A stretch of DNA of 64,000 nucleotides, taken from Lonicera japonica. Taxonomy: Eukaryota; Streptophyta; Magnoliopsida; Dipsacales; Caprifoliaceae. Position numbers and translations under genes: made by a program. The notes beneath the pieces are model-generated. The model searched no databases, was not told the DNA's origin, and saw only the letters and a program-made list of their open reading frames with translations. The number at the start of each line of letters is the position of its first letter. Position 1 is the stretch's first letter. Where the stretch lies: contig CM038468.1 in assembly GCA_021464415.1 (NCBI GenBank), positions 3,472,001 to 3,536,000 of the forward strand, read 5' to 3'. Below, one piece after another: positions 23,801 to 35,969 of the stretch.

Positions 23801-26371
23801 CACCAATGTAGAATAAGCAGTTGATTAATATCATAGAGCGGTCATGTCCCATGTGGCCATTTTTAGTAATCTTAATTGTACTATAACTAGAGCATATGAG
23901 TTAGGATGCACCTGTTGCTGGGACATGAAGAACTCAAGCTATAAAACAGAATTCATACACAATGTTTTCTGCAAAAAAATCATTTTTTCTACCTTAAGCT
24001 CTGTATGTTTTCATATAGGGCCGATAACTCAAAAGCGCGTAGTGCGACAGTTGAAAGCAGGACCTCTTTAGATTGTGTCAACCTTTCAACTCTTTTGTTT
24101 TGTTTCATCATACATATCCAAATGGCTATTTAGAGAACAATTTATGATAGGCAATCTAAAGAGAAGCATCAAGATTGTGTGGGTTAGTCTAGCCGTAGAA
24201 AGTGCCCTCTTGGACGTAGTACAGAGAGTATTCATGTTCAAGCCTCAACTACCCCCTCCCCGTGGAAATATTTGCATAACTTGTATTCAAAATAATAATA
24301 AAAAAGAAAAGTGAGAAGAAAGATTAATCCTGGTTATGCAAACTTGAAGATTTAACTAAGTTGGTGTCTAATGGCTTCCTTGGCTAAAGCACTCGTAAAT
24401 ATGCTTGAAGGATGACAAATCAATTCCGCAATCAGCAGAGCCATTGATAGTAGGCAAGTTATGAACCAACTGCTGCAGGTTTGAAGAGGTCTAGGAAAAT
24501 TCCGGTTACCATCTCTAATATAGTCACAGGCTCTAGCTTGCACATTGCTTACAAAATCATAGACAATTTTAGATTCCAAATCTTTTTATCAAAGGCCTAC
24601 AGACTACAATTATCGATCCACATGAAGATCCCCTGCCAATATAGGTCTGAAAGCTATGCCTAAACGTGAGAATCTTTCTCCGTGTCCAAGATACATTTTG
24701 GCTGCAATTAATAGTCCACACCCAATCATCTTTTATAATGTATGTGTACACCGCTTCACTTATAGAGAGTCCATTTTACTAGCTATATCCTGTAGATGCT
24801 TAGCCATATTAGCTTTATTCTTCCTTCCTTTTTAGACAAACAGATATCACCCTGAGCAACTTTAGTAGAAACCCTTCTCATAGTAGCACTGGACCACAAA
24901 AACTTCCTAAAAATAACACCTACCTCTTAATAAACAGAAGGATTCTACTCGAGTAAGCATGAATGCTGGTCAATACTGAAATGATTAAGTGAACTCTCCC
25001 TGCATACGAGAGGCCTCTAAAACGATTCTAATCATTTATTATACAATACCAAGAAGTAGAAGTGGAAGAGAAAATGTGCACGTGAATGTGGAAATATGGT
25101 CATAGTGTATATGTTTTGTGAACATGGTGTTACAGTTTTTTTAGGCACAGATAAGCACCTTAGTAGTAAATCGCTTGTGTAAAAAGGTCATTTGTGTTTC
25201 TTGGCTTTGATATGAAACTTAGTATTACACTTGAAGTACCTATATATGGAAAGAAGTAGGACCAGATAAGCACCTTACAAGGCACAGGATACCGTGAAAA
25301 AAGTCTTGTCAACTCTTTAATGGGGTTCTTAACATGTACTCTTAGGACAAAGTTTAACAAGATCGTAAAGAAAATGTCTTCTAATGTTTACAGATATAAT
25401 GTAGTTTTTATGGATAATGGAGTTTATGATAAATAGTGGCTTTATTGAGCAGTGCCTTCGAGGACTTCTCGGTTCCTAGTTTCATCTTTTCAGAAAGGGA
25501 CCCTAACATTTTGTTGTTTGTAAGTGGAGTATTTTGTTCCTAAAGAAAAAACAGAGAAGCGCCGTATTTTTGTCACGTAATTCCTTTTTCTAGGAAATTC
25601 TCTTTTTCCTATGAATCTTATATTCTTGTCCAAGACGTTGGAATCTTAAATGGGGAAGGGAGTTAACAAATCTAGGAAAACTCAAAAGAACAAACCAAAC
25701 AAATTCTAAGAGTAAGCAGATATTTGAGGACTACAAGTGCACTTCTCTAATATCATATTTCCAGTAATGGGCTAGCCCACCAAGTCATTAACCCTATTCA
25801 GGCACGTTAAAGATATAAATTGTAAATCTCGCATATAGGCACGGCTTTATGGAGAGTGAACTTCACTATTCTTGTTACTTTTTGGCTCTTGGTATTTTAA
25901 TAACATCCTTCGACACAGGCTTTATATTTATCAGTGGTGCTATTAGTAGTCCCCTTTCGAGTTCCATTAAAGGTTTAGATATTTTGATCTCGTCCATTGT
26001 CTTGTCAAAAACCTCTTTCTTTTAGATAAGATTTTCACTGAGAAGATCATTATAGAGTGGTCCGAATGTTGTTACTTGTTGATTATTCATCACTCTTTCT
26101 TTTCTTTTTTGTTTTTGAATAATGTCTGACGTGAAGAAGTTACAAAATAATGTAATCATGGCTATTTATTTTCTTCCGTCGGTTGGACTTGGAGTTTGAT
26201 ATTGAAAATCCATTTCATCAACTATTGTACATCCACATGCCACATATATGTATATAGATCAATGTATGAACGATATATTTCATACTAGTGTGGATATCTC
26301 TTTCTACTTCATAATGCCTTTGTTCTCATTTATTTTTGCAGCCAAGGAAAGCGGAAGATAAGAAGCAATAA
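20808..26371 (+). CDS. mL53: Mitochondrial large-subunit ribosomal protein mL53, two exons
   Basis: Exon 1 is 20808-21164 (119 codons from ATG, donor ACTAAG|GTAATT). Exon 2 is 26342-26371 (TTTGCAG|CCAAGG to TAA). The splice is phase 0 and gives 128 aa. The protein reads [38 protein letters not shown], then [32 protein letters not shown] and a basic tail PRKAEDKKQ. This is the plant mL53 (MRPL53) pattern, a thioredoxin-fold-like protein of the mitoribosome large subunit. Length and ends are as expected and there is no break, so this is the one convincing intact host gene of the window. An in-frame upstream extension to 20745 exists but the family starts at MLKFL. The intron is 5,177 bp, long for such a small gene. 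Confidence 0.93.
23227..23935 (-). pseudogene. 3-ketoacyl-CoA synthase (KCS) C-terminal pseudogene
   Basis: Read from 23935 downward, the KCS C-terminal half is recognisable: NSYALV, then [20 protein letters not shown] with SNKPSDRR, and [72 protein letters not shown] and [15 protein letters not shown] then [12 protein letters not shown] follow. KCS enzymes condense malonyl-CoA with acyl-CoA in the ER to make very-long-chain fatty acids. The active-site His region (FCAHVGG) and Asn (RFGNTS) are still legible. There are stops after SDRR and after RIGKI, several frameshifts, and no N-terminal half with its membrane segments or catalytic Cys. It lies antisense in the mL53 intron. No introns are seen within it, as is usual for KCS genes, so a retrocopy cannot be told from a DNA copy. 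Confidence 0.85.
24165..24312 (+). mobile_element. SINE-like segment with tRNA-type promoter boxes
   Basis: An A-box-like GGTTAGTCTAGCCG (24181) is followed about 55 bases later by GTTCAAGCC (24236-24244), which fits the B-box consensus GWTCRANNC. An A-rich tail (ATAATAATAAAAAAGAAAAG) follows near 24293-24312. This is the plan of plant tRNA-derived SINEs. No target duplication was confirmed. Confidence 0.4.
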
Positions 26372-27889
26372 CGACACCTCGTGGCATCAGCGTATTGAAC
26401 GGGAATAATTTTGATGGCACTAGGTCAACTAACCACCCCCATGTATTCGTCACAGTTCATTTAGAGAGAGAGAGAGAGAGAGAGAGAGATTAATGAAATA
26501 GATGCTATCTCTAGAGTTCGCTTTATGTTTTATGCAACTGCCATAAACATCAAGTAGTTCAGTTTGTAGCTACATTTTCTGCATCTTTTTAGCTACATAT
26601 AATGGAACTTTTTAGCTTTTTATTCTTTTTCAAAATTCCTTTTAACGACTGTTTTGGAACTCTAGTTTGGCAGATTCCGATAATCAGATGTTTTTTTGAC
26701 ATTTTGTTGGTCATGATTATTAGCGATGTTATGTTTATACTTTTGATTCACCCTCTTCTGATGGAAAAGGTGAGATAGCTGTTGAGTTTTGGTCAGAATC
26801 AACTTCTGATTACAATATCAATTTAATGTCTTGTGCAAAATTTTTGGTCTCAGTAGGAACGCTATGAAATAGTCAGGTCCATTTGATTGCAAAGGTTGAG
26901 AAATGATTGGAAACAATTAATTTTTAGAAGTTAAAAAAAGGGTAGTGTAATTTGATGAAATGTTTTCATCTTTTTCTTATTTGTAACATATTTTTTTTTT
27001 CTTATTGAACGTTCCAAAGAATCGAATTTCATGAAAAATCAAGAAAGTAATAAAACATCTCAGGAAATTCTTCCTCTTATTTTAAGTTATCATAAAAATT
27101 AGTTATTTTCAATCATTTGAAACCCCTAATCAAAATCGATTTTTTGAGGCAACTAGTTTCATTTTTTTTTTTCCCTTAGAATTCGAACTACGTTAATTTT
27201 TTTTGCCATTATAAGGGGAAGGCATCAAATTTGAATTACGACACTTCCATCTCTTTCACCTCCTACTATGGTTAGAACTCAGGATGTATTTGTATATTGC
27301 TTGGATTAAAAAAAAGCAACATAAAGTCTGATTATTTCAGAAAAGGGCTTGCAACTTGTTATAGAAACTTGAAGATTCACCGTATTTCTTGAATTCAAAA
27401 TCATACTTGCTAATTTTTAAGAAATTTTTATCCCCATTTTGCTATTCTTTTGTGGACCTTCAGGTTTTGAGGAAGGGGTTTTGTAGTGTAGGCAAATATG
27501 TTCAAGTCTACAAAAATAGCTCATCATTTCTTCTTTTCATCGGGTGGGTAGTTAGTATCATAAACAATGAAGGATACATTTTATCTTTTATTTGTGAAAT
27601 TTAGTAAATTAGTTATGTCCTAAAAAAATGAGACAATTAGTTTAAGATATCATAACAATAAAAGACATATTATTTATTTGAAAGAGAGGGAATAGTTGAA
27701 ATCATTCCCAAACAAGACGCCTTCAAATGAATGGGGGAATGGACTGCAAAGAGAACGAAGGTAACAGCTGAAGCACCCAGCGCTATTTGGGTTTATATAT
27801 TTGAAAACATGTGTAAATTTGTCAATATCCTTTAAATTGACCAACCCCTTATATTGATTATTGGATGCATTAATAATTATGTTGTAATA
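26372..27889. other. mL53 3' region and AT-rich intergenic DNA
   Basis: The first ~200 bases are the likely 3' UTR, with a (GA)n tract of about 13 repeats at 26463-26489. AATGAAATA and TTATGT motifs lie nearby, but no polyadenylation site can be fixed. No gene is seen further on. Confidence 0.5.
26463..26489. repeat. (GA)n microsatellite in the mL53 3' UTR
   Basis: About 13 uninterrupted GA units roughly 90 bases after the stop codon. Confidence 0.85.
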
Positions 27890-27891
27890 AA

Positions 27892-28225
27892 GTTAACTAA
27901 CTTAAGGAACGTCCTTTTTAAGGGGGTAAACGAATGAATTTTTTCATGAAACTTGATAGAAATTATCTCTATAATGAGTAGATCATATCCACCAAATATT
28001 ATAAAAAAAAAAAAAAATCGGAAAGTGGGTTAACTGAAAAATTGATATATATGCGCATTTCTAGACGTTGAAATTTTAGATTTTTAGTTAATCAACTACC
28101 CATTTTATTTTTTAGATGAAATTTGGTGGAGATGATCTACTTGTTATGTAAATCATTCTCACCAAATTTCATGAAAAAAATCATTTGTTTATCTCTCGAA
28201 ATGGACGGTCCTTAAGTTAGCTAAC
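27892..28225. mobile_element. Foldback MITE of about 334 bp
   Basis: Inverted ends of more than 100 bp: GTTAACTAACTTAAGGAACG on the left against GTTAGCTAACTTAAGGACCG inverted on the right. Pairing continues through TTTTTTCATGAAA and GTAGATCAT(A/C)TCCACCAAAT. The two arms meet near 28050, so nearly the whole element folds into one hairpin. No target duplication is certain. Confidence 0.7.
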
Positions 28226-28744
28226 TTAAAGATTGTTCTTAAGAGAAGGGATCTGTATATACATATATATTTAACCAATTAATGTGACTTTATGTTCACG
28301 ACATTTGACATGGAACAAAAGAATAAATGTTTTCTTGTTTAAATCTGCGAACTTCTAATATTATGAATCTGCAGTTTACAACCATTCGAAAGTACATGTT
28401 CCATAGTTCTTGTAATTTTATGTATACCAATATAATTAACATTCCAAAACATAGATTCAATAAACCATTCATTCTCTTGAAGCACATCGACAGAAATCGA
28501 ACATTGCGCATCAAAATTCAGTGCTTACAATTCATTCAGTACTAGTATCTATCCATTATTTCGTAGACTTCCCGCGATACGAGCCATGCTTGTGTTTCGA
28601 GGTTGGAACCTCTTCTCCGAGAAATTAAGTGATTAGCTACTTTTAAAGAAAATATTACCCGTGTGTCCTGTTTCTCGAATAGTACTAGTAATAGTAATTT
28701 AAATAAAAAAAAACCATATAAAAAATGTTTTGATATTCTCTTCT
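28226..28744. other. AT-rich intergenic, no gene seen
   Basis: No supported feature. The overlapping frames on opposite strands at 28296-28545 lack any recognisable domain. Confidence 0.5.
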
Positions 28745-29374
28745 GTACAAATATTAAATTGTTGGAGTATTTTTTTTTTCTATACTTGTATATTGCATAT
28801 ACGCAAAATCAAAATTTTAGTAAATATTAAAAAGCCATAATAGTATTTCCGTCCAGGGCCCAACTTAGCATGTTTCACCTCCGCTAATGATCCATTTTAC
28901 TCTAATTATTAAACACTAGATTTTTGCACAAACACAATGTGTTTGCATTATAGATAATAAGTGATATAAAGGAAATAAACTAAAAAATTAGTAAGTGGTC
29001 CATGGCTGATGCTTCTTATAAACCTTGCAAGCTCAAGGATTCAAACCTGTAACTCTTTTGTGAGATTAAAAACATGCAAAAGCAAAATCAGAAGATCAAA
29101 AACTTGACACGGCTTCAATAATAAATGAAGTGCCTTCCAACTTTATATTATAGTATATTCTTCTTTCATTTTCCATCTAGAATTCTAATTTTATTTTATT
29201 TTTTGAAAAATAAAAATTCAATTGACGTTTAGCAATCGTTTTTAGACCCTTCGAGAGATACTATTATTTGCACCGAAAAATTAGTATCTACTTCAAAGTA
29301 TGAATGTATATTCGTCTTCGCCATGGGCAACTACCAAAAAGAATAACTCCAAAAATTGCATCCTTTAAAAGACA

Positions 29375-29406
<32 letters not shown>

Positions 29407-29989
29407 CTACATAGACCGCGTGCTTTAAAAAATTGTGCGGGATTTGATACTAATTTTCTCACATAAAAACTCCTAAAATAATAGCAATAAAATTAGTAGA
29501 ATATACAAGAACATAAATCCTTGAACTAAAAACCCAAAAAGTTGATAAAATTCAAACCAAATTAGAACCTTTAATAATATTAAAAGATAAAATTATCTCA
29601 TAATAGTAATTTCAAAATATTACCAAATTTATTGATCGCAATAAACAAAAAATCAAAACAGAAACTCCAATCAACAATTTCATAATTACCGCGTTCAGAC
29701 TTTCTATAAAAGTAACTTAAATAAAAGTAATTACTAAAATGCCTTCCGACTTTATATAATAGTAGCTTATATAAAAAATGTATAAAAAAAAGGTTTGAAT
29801 GATATTTTCTTATCTACAAATATTAAATTGCTCGAATAGGTTTTATTTTTTTTTTCCATACTTGTATACTACACATATATATATATGCAAAATTAAAGTT
29901 TAGTAAATATTAAAAAAGGCCATAATAGTATTTTTCATACAGGGCCTATCTTCGCATGGGCCACCTCTACTAATGATCCATTTCTATTG

Positions 29990-30088
29990 TATTTTTATTT
30001 TTCTTTAACAACTGTACTTGGAAGAATTTGAATACAAGATCTTCCGTTAAATAAATCGTCCAATATAGTAAACTACTAGACCAATCCC
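29990..30088 (-). mobile_element. SINE-like segment inside copy B
   Basis: On the minus strand, an A-box-like GGTCTAGTAGT is followed about 40 bases later by a B-box-like TATTCAAATTC, then an A-rich tail (GTTAAAGAAAAATAAAAATA). It is absent from copies A and C at the same point. Confidence 0.4.
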
Positions 30089-30092
30089 ATAG

Positions 30093-30334
30093 GGTGTGTT
30101 TGACATGCTATGTTAGAGGATGAGATAGGATCATTTAATCCCATTCGGACAAGATAAAATAATCACATCTTTTAGGTGAGATTAGTTGAGATTAGTTAAT
30201 CCCTCTCTCAGTGGAATAAGAAGGTTTAATAGAATAAATGATCAGCCAAGATATCTAATTCTGACGAACACCAAACATGTGATAGGATAAAGTTATCCGA
30301 ACTTACCCTTTTATCATGTGCATCAAACGCAACC
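30093..30334. mobile_element. Small MITE with GGTGTGTTTG ends
   Basis: Left GGTGTGTTTGACATG and right (inverted) GGTTGCGTTTGATGCACATG. CATAG occurs at both borders. About 240 bp, non-coding. The superfamily is not resolved. Its insertion interrupts copy B of the 28.7-32.2 kb repeat. Confidence 0.55.
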
Positions 30335-31130
30335 ATAGAGTCCTTCTACTATAATTATTAAACACTAGATTTTTTCACACAGACAATGTGTCTGCGTTGT
30401 AGATAATAAATGATATAAAATAAATAAACTAAAAAAGCAATAAGTGGCGCATCTTATAACCCTTGCAAGCGCAAGGATTCAAATCTCATTACTTTTTTGT
30501 GAGATTAAAAGCATGCAAGGGTAAAATTGGAAAACCAAAAATTTGACACAACTTCACTGATAAACGAAGTGTCTTTTAGCTTTATATAATAGTATATTCT
30601 TCTTCTTTCATTTTCCATCTAGTATTCTAATTTTATTTTATTTTTTGAAAAAAAAATCCAATTGGTGTTTAGCAATCTTTTTTAGACTCCGAGAGATATT
30701 ACTATTTGGACCGAAAATATCAGTATCGATCTACTTCTAAGTATGAATGTATATGCATCTTGCCATTGGCAATTACCAAAAAGAATATCTCCAAAAATTA
30801 CATCTTTTAAAAGACTATATATCTATATAGACCGCATCCTTTAAAAAATTGTGTGGGACTGCATACTAATATTCTAGCATAAAAGCTCCAAACAGAACAT
30901 CAACAAAATTAGTAGAATATGCAAGAACATAAATCCTTAACTAAAAATCCAAACAGTTGATAAAATTCAAACCAAATTAGAACCTTTAATGATAAAAAAA
31001 TAAAAAATAAAAAATTATCTCATAATAATAATTTCAAAATATTACCAAATTTATTGATCACAATATACAAAAATCAACAAAGAACTCCAATCAATAACCA
31101 ATACAGCAACAAAATTATTACAATATATGG

Positions 31131-32085
31131 AGTCCTAATTAAAACCCAAACAGTGCTAAAATTTAAACCAAATTAGAAACCATTTATATTCATTATAAAG
31201 AAAAGTGTTAAGCTTTCTCGATTCTTGTATAAATTAATTTGGTTCCACACGAGATAATAAGAACACACAATTAATATGTTGTCCATATTTCTTTTTATCA
31301 TATTAGTGCTACAACTATTTGTATAAAAATAATCTATAATTGTGTAAATTTAACCCTAGTCTAATATAAAAGGTCCCTCACCATACGGCTAATCGTGGAA
31401 GGGGAGGATGTGAGGATCTAGGGATAATTCTCCGACAATGAAACCAATTCCTCTCTGTTTCTAATTCCATCTCCGTTGATTTCAGAATTGGAATCCAAAG
31501 AACTAGACTCCATTGATGCTAGTGAGCAACGGCAATGAATTGGGCGAGATAAACTGTGGTCTCAACTCATTTACTTGTAATTATGTGTGTGTATATATAT
31601 ATATGTCTCAAATTCTTCATCTTTTTGTTCTTCCCCAAACTAACCGTATATATATATATATGTCTCAAATTCTTCATCTTCTTGTTCTATTATATACACA
31701 GAGAGTATACTATTTGATTGATGTCTATATATTGGAAAGAATAAAAGGGTGAAAAACATACTATTTCATGTGCTATAATTAACTTCAGCTTTTTATACAT
31801 CGAAAGAGTTGTCCGCTTTTCATTCAACAAGATTAATGTTTTGAGCTATAATCTATGTTATATTCGTCAACATCTTAGAATAAAATAATAGACTCTGTAG
31901 TGAGATTACAGATGTTTTATATTTGTAAATAATGTGCTATTTTTATTAGCACTCAATTATTTGCACGTGTGCCCTTATTAGTTATAAATAAACATGGTAA
32001 AAGTTAATTTTATCCGACTAGATGTGTCCTAACTAAAAAATGACGTATCCATACTGTTAACCTTAGGTAAATGATATTTATAAAT
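31131..32085. other. AT-rich DNA with short duplicated motif, no gene seen
   Basis: TATGTCTCAAATTCTTCATCT occurs twice (31602 and 31660), each just after a TA-dinucleotide run. No supported coding region. Confidence 0.5.
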
Positions 32086-32512
32086 ATTAAATTGTTCAAA
32101 TAATTTTTTTCCATACTTGTATACTGTATGTATACAAAATTAAAGTTCAATAAATATTATAAAGGCCATAATAGTATTTTTGTCCGGAGCCCAACTTCGC
32201 ATGGACAACCTCTGCTAATGATCCATTCTAATCTAATTATTAAACTTAAGTTATAAAATTTAGACAAGAATCTAGAGTATGTAAACAACTTTCTTTATAA
32301 ATCACCACAAATTAAGTAGATATAGAATATTCAAACAATTTCTCTAAAACTCATCATAAAGTAAAGATTAGGGTTAGAGAGAAGGATAGAGAAAACTTAA
32401 ATAACATACCTTCATTTGTGGTTAATTTTATTTTGAAAAAATTGCAAAGTTATTGAACCTTGTGCGCTTTCCACGTACTTGAAAAAATAGCCGAAGTTAT
32501 TCATATAGTTAA

Positions 32513-32810
32513 GGCACCGTTTGATAACATCGAAAAAGAAATAAAAATACTAGATTTGGTAAGTAAGTTAGAAAATAAGTTAAGGTATGCAATAAGATAC
32601 TCTTCATTTTATGCTTATTTTATGAGTACATATCCTACATCGTTCATGATTTATTGTGAAAAAAAATTATTCCTCAACCACCAAATAAAATTTTTCCATG
32701 AAAAAAGCCACAAAGTAACAAAACATCTCACCGCTCAATTTATTTTCTAACATCTCACAAAAATTAAATATTTTTATTTTCTTTTTCCATATTATTATCA
32801 AAACCAACCC
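32513..32810. mobile_element. Possible MITE
   Basis: GGCACCGTTTGATA at the left and, inverted, GGGTTGGTTTTGATA at the right, enclosing about 300 bp of AT-rich DNA. No matching flank duplication was found, so the call is weak. The open frame across it has no recognisable domain. Confidence 0.35.
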
Positions 32811-33169
32811 TAGAAAAAAGTTTAACTAAACAATTTCAGCTCATTTATAAGTGGTAATTTTTTTCTATATATTGTTTAAAGAGTTCTGCAATTGCATTAT
32901 TAGCCAAACTATACCGAGTGAAATAGTGAGTTTGGTATATATTTTTTTGAATTTTTTTCCTTTTTAGGCTTTTATGTCTATACGCACACTTTTTTTTTTA
33001 CAAATAATTGTTTTAATTTTCTCCAAAATCTTAATTATCAAGTTCAGCAAAAAGTTCAAACTCTAACCCATATTAAAATAATTAAGTTCATTGTGGCCAA
33101 GGACAAATGAAGAAAATTATTTGAAAATACAAATCTTATACATATATTATTGAAGACTCATGAGTTCAT

Positions 33170-33470
33170 CTAAGTTATATCGCCACATTAGCTCTTTCAT
33201 AATTTTTTTATGAAACTTTAAAATGTAATAACTTTTATACTCGTTTATAGCTATAAAACATGATCAATTTTGACTAATAAATTATAAATAAAAAATTCCA
33301 ACAAAAAAAATTAGAAAATTTACGTAAAATTATATTTTGCATGTGTTGGGGTCTAATTGGCCATTTCAAATTTTACAAAAACGTTTATAAATCTACCATT
33401 GGAGCAAACTTTTTCTTAATTTCAAGTTTTGTGTAAAAACGATTTTAATGGAGATGATTTTCATAAATAA
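33170..33470. mobile_element. Degraded relative of the 34.2-kb PIF/Harbinger MITE
   Basis: Shares ordered blocks with 34355-34590: AAAATGTAATAA, then TTGCATG/TAGCATG before ATTGG, then TTTCAAA-TTACA, then TTTTGTGTAAAAA. The ends are not clear. Confidence 0.45.
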
Positions 33471-34209
33471 ATATGTATATATATATATATATATATTTTA
33501 GAAGTAGAGGAATTTGATTCTACATATTCTTTTTAAGAAATCATTTGGATGGGTAAAATATATATCTTTTTGATAAAATTTAGTAGAGATTAACTAAATC
33601 ATGTCCATAGTTAAAATTCCTAAAAAAAATTCAATATAGAAGTGGGTGTAATAAACACAATATTTCTAGAGGGATTCAAGATTAAGATTAAAAAAAGTGA
33701 CGACCTAGATATATGTGTGGTATTAGCGCATAGTTAGTTCTTGGAATGATTAAAAAAAAAAATGTGACACTAACTATCAACCAATGCATTGGTTTCACAT
33801 CATATGAGTCACTAATTTGAGTCTCAAAATAGAGTTACCCAAGAATTACCCAATAGAAATTAAAGTTGATATATATATATATATATATATGGGTATTTTT
33901 TACCATTGGAATTTTTTTTTTGTCATCTAACCCAATAAATTTTCTCATTCGAAATTTTTTATAGTCTCCAAATTTTATTTTATTTGTAAAACTAATCATC
34001 TCTTCACCCTTTCAATGGTCTTTCTTTTTCTTAAAAATAAGAACATTTTCTTTAAAGCGCAACTGATATAAAATAAATTCACATAGGGCGTTTAGCTTAT
34101 AAGTAGTTTAATTTTTGTAATCACAATTTATCGTTTTCGCGACCATTTGACGGCCCATGAATACAAAAGAGTAGCTTGTTATTATCTTGCCCTTTTTTCG
34201 TATACTATC
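33471..34209. other. AT-rich intergenic with TA microsatellites
   Basis: (AT)n runs at about 33475-33497 and 33871-33891. No gene is seen. Confidence 0.6.
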
Positions 34210-34212
34210 TTA

Positions 34213-34636
34213 GTGCATTTCCAATAATCTTCTATATTTATGTTTTGTGTAATATTTACAAAACTTATAAAATAGTTCGTCTTCCATAGTTTTTTTAAAA
34301 ATAGATTTTGTGTAAATTAGATATGTAAAATATAATGTCACGTCAGCTTTTTATTTCTCCATTTTTTTACTAAAATTTTAAAATGTAATAAAGTTTACTT
34401 CAAAATTTATATTTTAATAAAAACTATATAATTTAAAAAGTTGAATGAAAAAAATGTAAAATTGTATAAAATAACATCTAGCATGCATTGATATTTTATT
34501 GGTTATTTCAAAACTTACACAACAAGTTACAATAGTATTATTGTAGAATATTTTTTTCAATCTTCATGTTTTGTGTAAAAATTAATTGACACATAAGATT
34601 TACACTTTAATTTTTACTCTACTGTTGGATATGCTC
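34213..34636. mobile_element. PIF/Harbinger (Tourist-like) MITE, 424 bp
   Basis: Ends GTGCATTTCCAATA and (inverted) GAGCATATCCAACA, with internal inverted matches (TGTTTTGTGTAAT-TTTACA against TTTTACACAAAACATGAAG). A TTA target duplication is present on both sides (34210-34212 and 34637-34639). The GAGCAT(C/T)TCCAACA-type tip with a TTA duplication is characteristic of this group. Confidence 0.72.
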
Positions 34637-34639
34637 TTA

Positions 34640-35027
34640 TGGTCCTATCCCTAAAACTTTGATAGACATTTGGGTTGATTTCAATGTCCTATCCCAAAAA
34701 TTTTGATAGATACTTTAGGACTTAATTAAAAAAAATAAGATAATGATTGAAAATACTAATAATTTTTTTAAGAAAGGTGAAAAAAAAATTGGGTGATTCA
34801 ATGAGATGTCACCCATTTTTTTTCTCATGGAATTAAAAGGTTTCTTATACACAAAGAATTTTATTTCATTAAACGGCAAAATAAAATAACAGACATTTCA
34901 CCAAATTCACTCATTTTTTTCCAACTTCTTATAAAAATTAATAAGTATTCATTCATATGAAGTTCTAACATTTGGTTGGAGTATTTTCTTTTCTTTTTTT
35001 TTCAAAAGAGGGTGGAACGCAAAATAC
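34640..35027. other. AT-rich intergenic, no gene seen
   Basis: Contains two similar TCCTATCCC-AAAA-TTTTGATAGA units (34643 and 34687). No supported gene. Confidence 0.5.
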
Positions 35028-35030
35028 TAA

Positions 35031-35966
35031 GGGGGGTGTATTGGATTTAGAATTTATAGGATTTTAATGGACTTTTAAAGTTCATGGGTATTCAATTAAG
35101 ATTTAAAAAAGTCTTTTAAAATCTTGATGTATTCAATTGAGATTTAAAAAAGTTTTTTAAAATCTTGATGTATTCAATTAAGATTTTAAAAAATCCATCT
35201 AAATCTTATGGTATTCAAAAGTCTAATGACTTAGTAGGATTTTAATTAGTGGTGGATTTTGGTGGATTGTAAAGCCTTTTTTATACATAAAAATCCATCT
35301 TGAAATCTTCTCATTTACCCAGAGATTTCAGATGGATTTCTAATTCTTTTAAGAACTTTACTCAACATTCTCCCCCCCTCTCTCTCCCCCCTTCCCCCTC
35401 CCCCTCTCTCTCTCAAAATTCAAATTTCTTATTATGTGATGAACACATTATAATTTATTCTTCGTCCCTATAAAGTCTTTATTCTCTCTTTTACTAATGT
35501 GGTTATCACGCGCATTAACATAATTTCAAATGGTTAGACCGCTAATTATCGTTCAAATTTTTAAAAACAATTCATGTCAATTTCATTATAAAATACTAGT
35601 GGGTGAGAAGTCTAATTTTGTGGGTGCAGTATGAATTTTTATAATGTATTTCGTTAATTGTCTTTACATTTTTGATAATGTTACTTTAAACTCGTAATTA
35701 ATTTATTTTATTGTTTGTCTTTTGTCTTTTGATTTTTGATTTTTTATTTTTTTGATGAACTTATTAAAATCTGCATAAATTCATGGACTTATTAAAATCT
35801 GCAAAAGTCCATGGACTTATTAAAATCTGCAGAAATCCCAAAGAATCCATGCATTAAAATCTGTCAGATTTTATATGGATTTAAAACAATCCATAGACTT
35901 AACAGAATCCACGGATTTTAAAAAGTCAGTTAGAATCTTTTAAAATCTGAATTGAATACACCCCCC
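35031..35966. mobile_element. PIF/Harbinger-type MITE, 936 bp, GGGGGGTGTATT ends
   Basis: Ends GGGGGGTGTATTGGATT and (inverted) GGGGGGTGTATTCAATTC, with TAA at both borders (35028-35030 and 35967-35969). The left arm has three iterations of TATTCAA(T/G)-AGATTT and the right arm three of ATGGACTTATTAAAATCTGC. No transposase is present. The T(A/T)A duplication and G-run tip fit Harbinger-type MITEs. Confidence 0.8.
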
Positions 35967-35969
35967 TAA

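Larger units (their letters stand above)
21165..26341 (+). other. 5.2-kb intron of mL53 with inserted debris
   Basis: Bounded by GTAATT and TTTGCAG. It holds an antisense KCS pseudogene (23227-23935) and a SINE-like segment (about 24165-24312). The rest has no supported feature: frames at 22434-22688, 24352-24579 and others show no recognisable domain. Confidence 0.8.
28745..32240. repeat. Diverged triplication of a ~1-kb AT-rich unit
   Basis: The same ordered landmarks occur in copy A (28745-29700) and copy B (29824-31130), and partly in copy C (32086-32240). Examples are a T-tract then CATACTTGTATA, then GCCATAATAGTATTT (28839, 29921, 32166), GCTAATGATCCATT (28884, 29969, 32214), TTATTAAACACTAGATTTTT (A and B), TTTGTGAGATTAAAA-CATGCAA (A and B) and GATAAAATTCAAACCAAATT (A and B). 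Copy B is interrupted by about 360 bp containing a MITE and a SINE-like piece, so those arrived after the duplication. No coding content is seen. Confidence 0.75.

Noticed and set aside
24352..24579. Minus-strand frame as a LINE RNase H fragment
   Set aside because: A faint [12 protein letters not shown] end is present but conserved RNase H residues could not be aligned.
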